Below the pieces are notes generated by a model. It did not search any database. It saw only the letters and a program-made list of their open reading frames with translations, and had not been told where the DNA came from. From Bacilli bacterium (GTDB taxonomy: Bacteria > Bacillota_I > Bacilli_A > RF39 > UBA660), in assembly GCA_900752905.1 (NCBI GenBank), contig CAADWX010000001.1, positions 1 through 64,000 of the forward strand: a stretch of DNA of 64,000 nt. Direction: 5' to 3'. Shown here in pieces: positions 60,993 through 64,000 of the stretch (positions are counted from its first letter, which is position 1; the number at the start of each line of letters is the position of its first letter). The position numbers and the translations under genes are program-made.

Positions 60993-61981
60993 ATCCATAC
61001 CCCATATATAATTCCAATAGTTGATCCTATTAATCCTATTATCCAAAATAATTTTACAATGTCTTTTTCTTCCCATCCTATTTTTTCAAATGTATGATGT
61101 ATAGGAGTCATTGGGAAAAATCTTTTATGAGTAAATTTATAATATATAATTTGAATAATACAAGTTAGAGTTTCTATAACAAATACAATGCCTATTACTA
61201 TAAGAAGTATTTCATGCCTCGTTAAAATTGCAACTGAACCAAGTAAGGCTCCAAGAGAAAGTGATCCAGTATCACCCATAAATACTTTTGCTGGATTAGA
61301 ATTAAATACTAAAAATCCTAGTACTGCTCCACTTATACTAAATAAAAATAAGGCAATTTCTTCATATCCATAAAGCCAGCCTGTAGAATATGTTATAATT
61401 GCAAATGTTAGTACAGCTATAAAAGAAAGACCTCCTGCAAGACCATCTAATCCATCTGTTAGATTAACTGCATTTGATGAAGCTACAAGCACAAATAGTA
61501 TAAATAATCCATAAAACCAGCCAATATCAGCTTTTAAGTTTAAAGCATGTATCCAAAGTAATGGTTCATTATTTGCTTTCATAAATAGATAAAAATATAT
61601 AACAGCAACTATTACTTGCATAAAAAATTTTTGTCCTTCTGTTAAACCTTTATTATTATGCCTCTTTATTATTAAATAATCATCTATAAAACCAATAAGT
61701 GAATATGCTAAAAATGTAAAAATTATTATGACAAAATTAAAAGATAATTCTATTTTACCAAGTAAATATAATATGGTAATAACTATAATAGGTGTAATTA
61801 TAAATATTAATCCACCCATTGTCGGAGTACCTTTTTTACTTTTATGACGTTCTTCTAGGTAAATGCTTAATGATTGACTTGCTTTAAATTTTCTTAATAT
61901 AGGAATTAAGACAAGTCCTATAAGTACTGATAAAATAAAACTAATTACTAAAATTAAAACTGACTTCGTAAGTATTAACAT
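60989..61981 (-). CDS. mraY: Phospho-MurNAc-pentapeptide transferase
   Basis: 330 aa with about ten helices. HKSKKGTPTMGGLIFI, LIGFIDDYLIIKRHNNKG (catalytic Asp pair), NAVNLTDGLDGLAGG, VFMGDTGSLSLGALLG and PIHHTFE are MraY signatures. It makes lipid I at the inner membrane. AGGTGA precedes the ATG. It is coupled to ftsW by an ATGA overlap and separated from ftsI by a terminator. Confidence 0.97.
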   Translation of the reverse strand: MLILTKSVLILVISFILSVLIGLVLIPILRKFKASQSLSIYLEERHKSKKGTPTMGGLIFIITPIIVITILYLLGKIELSFNFVIIIFTFLAYSLIGFIDDYLIIKRHNNKGLTEGQKFFMQVIVAVIYFYLFMKANNEPLLWIHALNLKADIGWFYGLFILFVLVASSNAVNLTDGLDGLAGGLSFIAVLTFAIITYSTGWLYGYEEIALFLFSISGAVLGFLVFNSNPAKVFMGDTGSLSLGALLGSVAILTRHEILLIVIGIVFVIETLTCIIQIIYYKFTHKRFFPMTPIHHTFEKIGWEEKDIVKLFWIIGLIGSTIGIIYGVWI

Positions 61982-62007
61982 ATTACATCACCTAATAAAT
62001 AATATGT

Positions 62008-62042
62008 AAAAAAAAATTAGAATATTAAAACTATTCTAATTT
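62008..62042 (-). terminator. Terminator between ftsI and mraY
   Basis: Stem AAATTAGAATA (62014-62024) with TATTCTAATTT (62032-62042), followed by a T-run on the minus strand, within the division-wall cluster. Confidence 0.8.
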
Positions 62043-63940
62043 AAATAAAGCATTACTGTTTCACCTTCATATATTGATTCTCCACCTTTTGGAGATTGAT
62101 GGATAACAGTATCACCATTCCCCTTATATTCAACTTTAAATTGTTTTAAAGAATTTAATGCATCACTTAAACTTAATCCTGTTACATCATTTACAGTTGC
62201 ATATTTCTTATCATACCAATTATATTTTTTGCTACTTCCACCACTTGGTTTTTCTATATTTAATATATCTATAATACTTACCATTAAATTACGCGCTATA
62301 GGGGCTGCAACAGTACCACCATATTGTGTTACACCTTTAGCATTATCTATTGCTACATAAACTACAACTTTAGGATCATTGGCAGGTAAAAAGCCAATGA
62401 ATGAAGTAATATAATTTCCTACTAAATAAGATCCATTTACTGCTTTTTGTGCTGTACCTGTCTTACCACCTACTCTATATCCCTCTATAAAAGCATTTCT
62501 TCCAGACCCATTCGTTGCGACACTTTCAAGTGCATATCTAACTTTTTCACTAGTTTCTTCACTTATTACTTTTCTTAATACTTTAGATTTATTTTCAAGT
62601 ATTACTGAATTAGTTTCAGGTTCATTTATGCTTTTAACTATATAAGGCTGATAAATATATCCACCGTTAATTGCTGCAGATACAGCTACTACTTGTTGCA
62701 TTGGAGTAACACTTACTCCTTGACCAAATGATGTTGTTGCAAGTTCGACAGGTCCTACATTTTCTTCTTTAAATAAAATTCCTTTACTTTCTCCATTTAA
62801 ATCAATACCAGTTTTACTTCCAAAACCAAAGTTTTTAATATACTTAAATAAAGTCTCTTTTCCTATTTTTTGTCCAATATATACAAAACCTGGATTGCAA
62901 GAATTCTCTACAACTTGCAATAAAGTTTGTGTACCATGACCTCCATGTTTCCAACATTTTATTCTGGCACCAGCTACATTAACACTTCCTGTATCTGTAA
63001 AGGTATCTTTATCTAAATCTATTAGTTTTTCTTCTAGTGCTGTTGCGAGTGTTATTATTTTGAAAGTTGAACCTGGTTCATATGTTGCCCATATTGGTAA
63101 ATTTCTATTTATTTCTTCTTTTGAGTAATCCTTATAATTAGTTGGAGAAAAATTTGGTCGAGATGACATAGCTAAAATTTCTCCAGTATTTGGATTCATT
63201 ACTATACCAATTGCTTGATCAGGATTGTATCTACTTACTGCATTATCTAATTCTCTTTCTAATGCTTGCTGTATTTCAAAATTTATTGTCAAATTTATAT
63301 TCATACCATCTTGTGGTTCTACATATGTTTCTGATAATTCCATTCTATTTCCCTTAGCATCAGATACATATTTTATTGATCCATACTTACCTGTTAAATA
63401 ATCTTCATACATAAGTTCCAAACCACTAAGTCCTTGATTATCTATTCCCACATATCCAAGTACATGAGATAATAATTTATCATATGGATATGTACGAGCT
63501 GATTCCTTTAAGAGATATACCCCATCTAAATTTAGTGAATCTATTTTATCTGCTATAGAAAAAGATAATCTTCTTCCTTCCGGATGAATTCTTTCGATAG
63601 AAGTTTTTTTACTTACATGTTCATAAATTTCATCATAACTAACATTTAATATTTCTGATAATTTTTCAGATACTTCTTTTTTATCTTTTACTTGATTTGG
63701 AATTATTACAAGAGAAACTGTAGTTTTGTTATCAGCTAGTACAACACCATTTCTATCATATATTTTTCCTCTATCTGCTTCTATAGGAAGATTTCTATTC
63801 CAAAGATCATAAGCTAAATTAGAAAGTTTTTTATAACTTATAACTTGTATATAGAATACCTTAATAATAACACATAAAAATAGCATTATGATTAATAAAA
63901 GTACCACTCTAATTCTTGAATGTATATTTTTAAAAAACAT
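62036..63940 (-). CDS. ftsI: PASTA-domain transpeptidase, PBP2B/SpoVD type
   Basis: 634 aa. One membrane helix (about 11-31), a pedestal with RGKIYDRNGVVLADN, then a transpeptidase domain: EPGSTFKIIT (SxxK), ENSCNPGF (SxN), GGKTGTAQKA (KTG). One PASTA domain ends the protein (about 570-634: VNDVTGLSLSDALNSLKQ). It crosslinks septal peptidoglycan with FtsW; the spore homologue SpoVD is an alternative. AGGTGA precedes the ATG. Confidence 0.93.
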   Translation of the reverse strand: MFFKNIHSRIRVVLLLIIMLFLCVIIKVFYIQVISYKKLSNLAYDLWNRNLPIEADRGKIYDRNGVVLADNKTTVSLVIIPNQVKDKKEVSEKLSEILNVSYDEIYEHVSKKTSIERIHPEGRRLSFSIADKIDSLNLDGVYLLKESARTYPYDKLLSHVLGYVGIDNQGLSGLELMYEDYLTGKYGSIKYVSDAKGNRMELSETYVEPQDGMNINLTINFEIQQALERELDNAVSRYNPDQAIGIVMNPNTGEILAMSSRPNFSPTNYKDYSKEEINRNLPIWATYEPGSTFKIITLATALEEKLIDLDKDTFTDTGSVNVAGARIKCWKHGGHGTQTLLQVVENSCNPGFVYIGQKIGKETLFKYIKNFGFGSKTGIDLNGESKGILFKEENVGPVELATTSFGQGVSVTPMQQVVAVSAAINGGYIYQPYIVKSINEPETNSVILENKSKVLRKVISEETSEKVRYALESVATNGSGRNAFIEGYRVGGKTGTAQKAVNGSYLVGNYITSFIGFLPANDPKVVVYVAIDNAKGVTQYGGTVAAPIARNLMVSIIDILNIEKPSGGSSKKYNWYDKKYATVNDVTGLSLSDALNSLKQFKVEYKGNGDTVIHQSPKGGESIYEGETVMLYLN

Positions 63941-64000
63941 TTATATCACCTATTAAAATATATGATAAATATTTAATATATATTTTCTAATAATTAACAA

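Overview
The window is about 64 kb of very AT-rich DNA that reads as an ordinary, densely coded bacterial chromosome. The standard genetic code fits, and TGA is used as a stop (for example in the ATGA overlaps). A complete peptidoglycan pathway, DnaB/DnaI-type helicase loading, T-box control of thrS, LTA synthase, a Tad/Flp pilus and several sporulation-family proteins (GerM, GerE, SpoIIIAH-like, YjcZ-like) point to a low-GC Firmicute. My best guess is an uncultured gut member of Bacilli near Erysipelotrichales/RF39-type lineages. That placement is inference; no 16S gene is present.

Layout. 1-8.1 kb: a truncated type IV-like prepilin, then a minus-strand operon for peptidoglycan precursor modification (membrane-anchored MurF, MurE, a D-aspartate-ligase-like ATP-grasp protein, two asparagine-synthetase-like amidotransferases). 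8.2-10.8 kb: trxA, cvpA, rnhC and a gene of unknown function. 10.9-17.6 kb: a Tad pilus operon (Flp pilin, two TadE-like proteins, TadZ-like ParA ATPase, CpaF, TadB, TadC) that runs into murC. 17.6-21.1 kb: a DUF192 gene, cysS, tRNA genes and a small island holding an orphan MvaI/BcnI-type nuclease gene. 21.1-25.5 kb: gerM, gerE, spoIIIAH-like, and thrS under a threonine T-box. 25.5-31.6 kb: a large divergent RNB-like protein, dnaI, dnaB and a RodA/FtsW protein. 31.7-33.6 kb: a tiny YjcZ-like gene, def and ldh. 33.6-50.8 kb: accessory cell-envelope genes (DD-carboxypeptidases, a serine hydrolase, two VanY-like peptidases, small anchored proteins, a two-component system with an ABC exporter, a Ca2+-type P-ATPase) interspersed with duplicated terminator/promoter cassettes. 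50.7-64 kb: xerD, ftsK/spoIIIE, a 6S-like small RNA, a prepilin, tRNA-Cys, an LTA synthase, a MerR regulator with a VirD4/TraG-like relic, and ftsW, mraY, ftsI.

How it fits together. The dominant theme is the envelope: precursor ligases (MurC/E/F), lipid I synthesis (MraY), SEDS polymerases plus a PASTA transpeptidase, trimming carboxypeptidases, and amidation or side-chain modification. Regulation is readable in many places: sigma-A type promoters, U-tract terminators, several terminators that overlap the next promoter, a T-box, a direct-repeat operator candidate before the ABC/two-component operon and a 19-bp-spaced promoter before the MerR gene.

Most unusual items: the MurF-MurE-ligase-AsnB-AsnB operon, the RNB-like protein with N-terminal repeats, the MerR/degenerate VirD4 pair, the VanY-like pair in which one copy has lost a zinc ligand, an orphan nuclease island beside tRNA genes with tRNA-derived fragments, and a palindrome that gives two convergent genes the same C-terminal peptide. 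I saw no CRISPR array, transposase or prophage.
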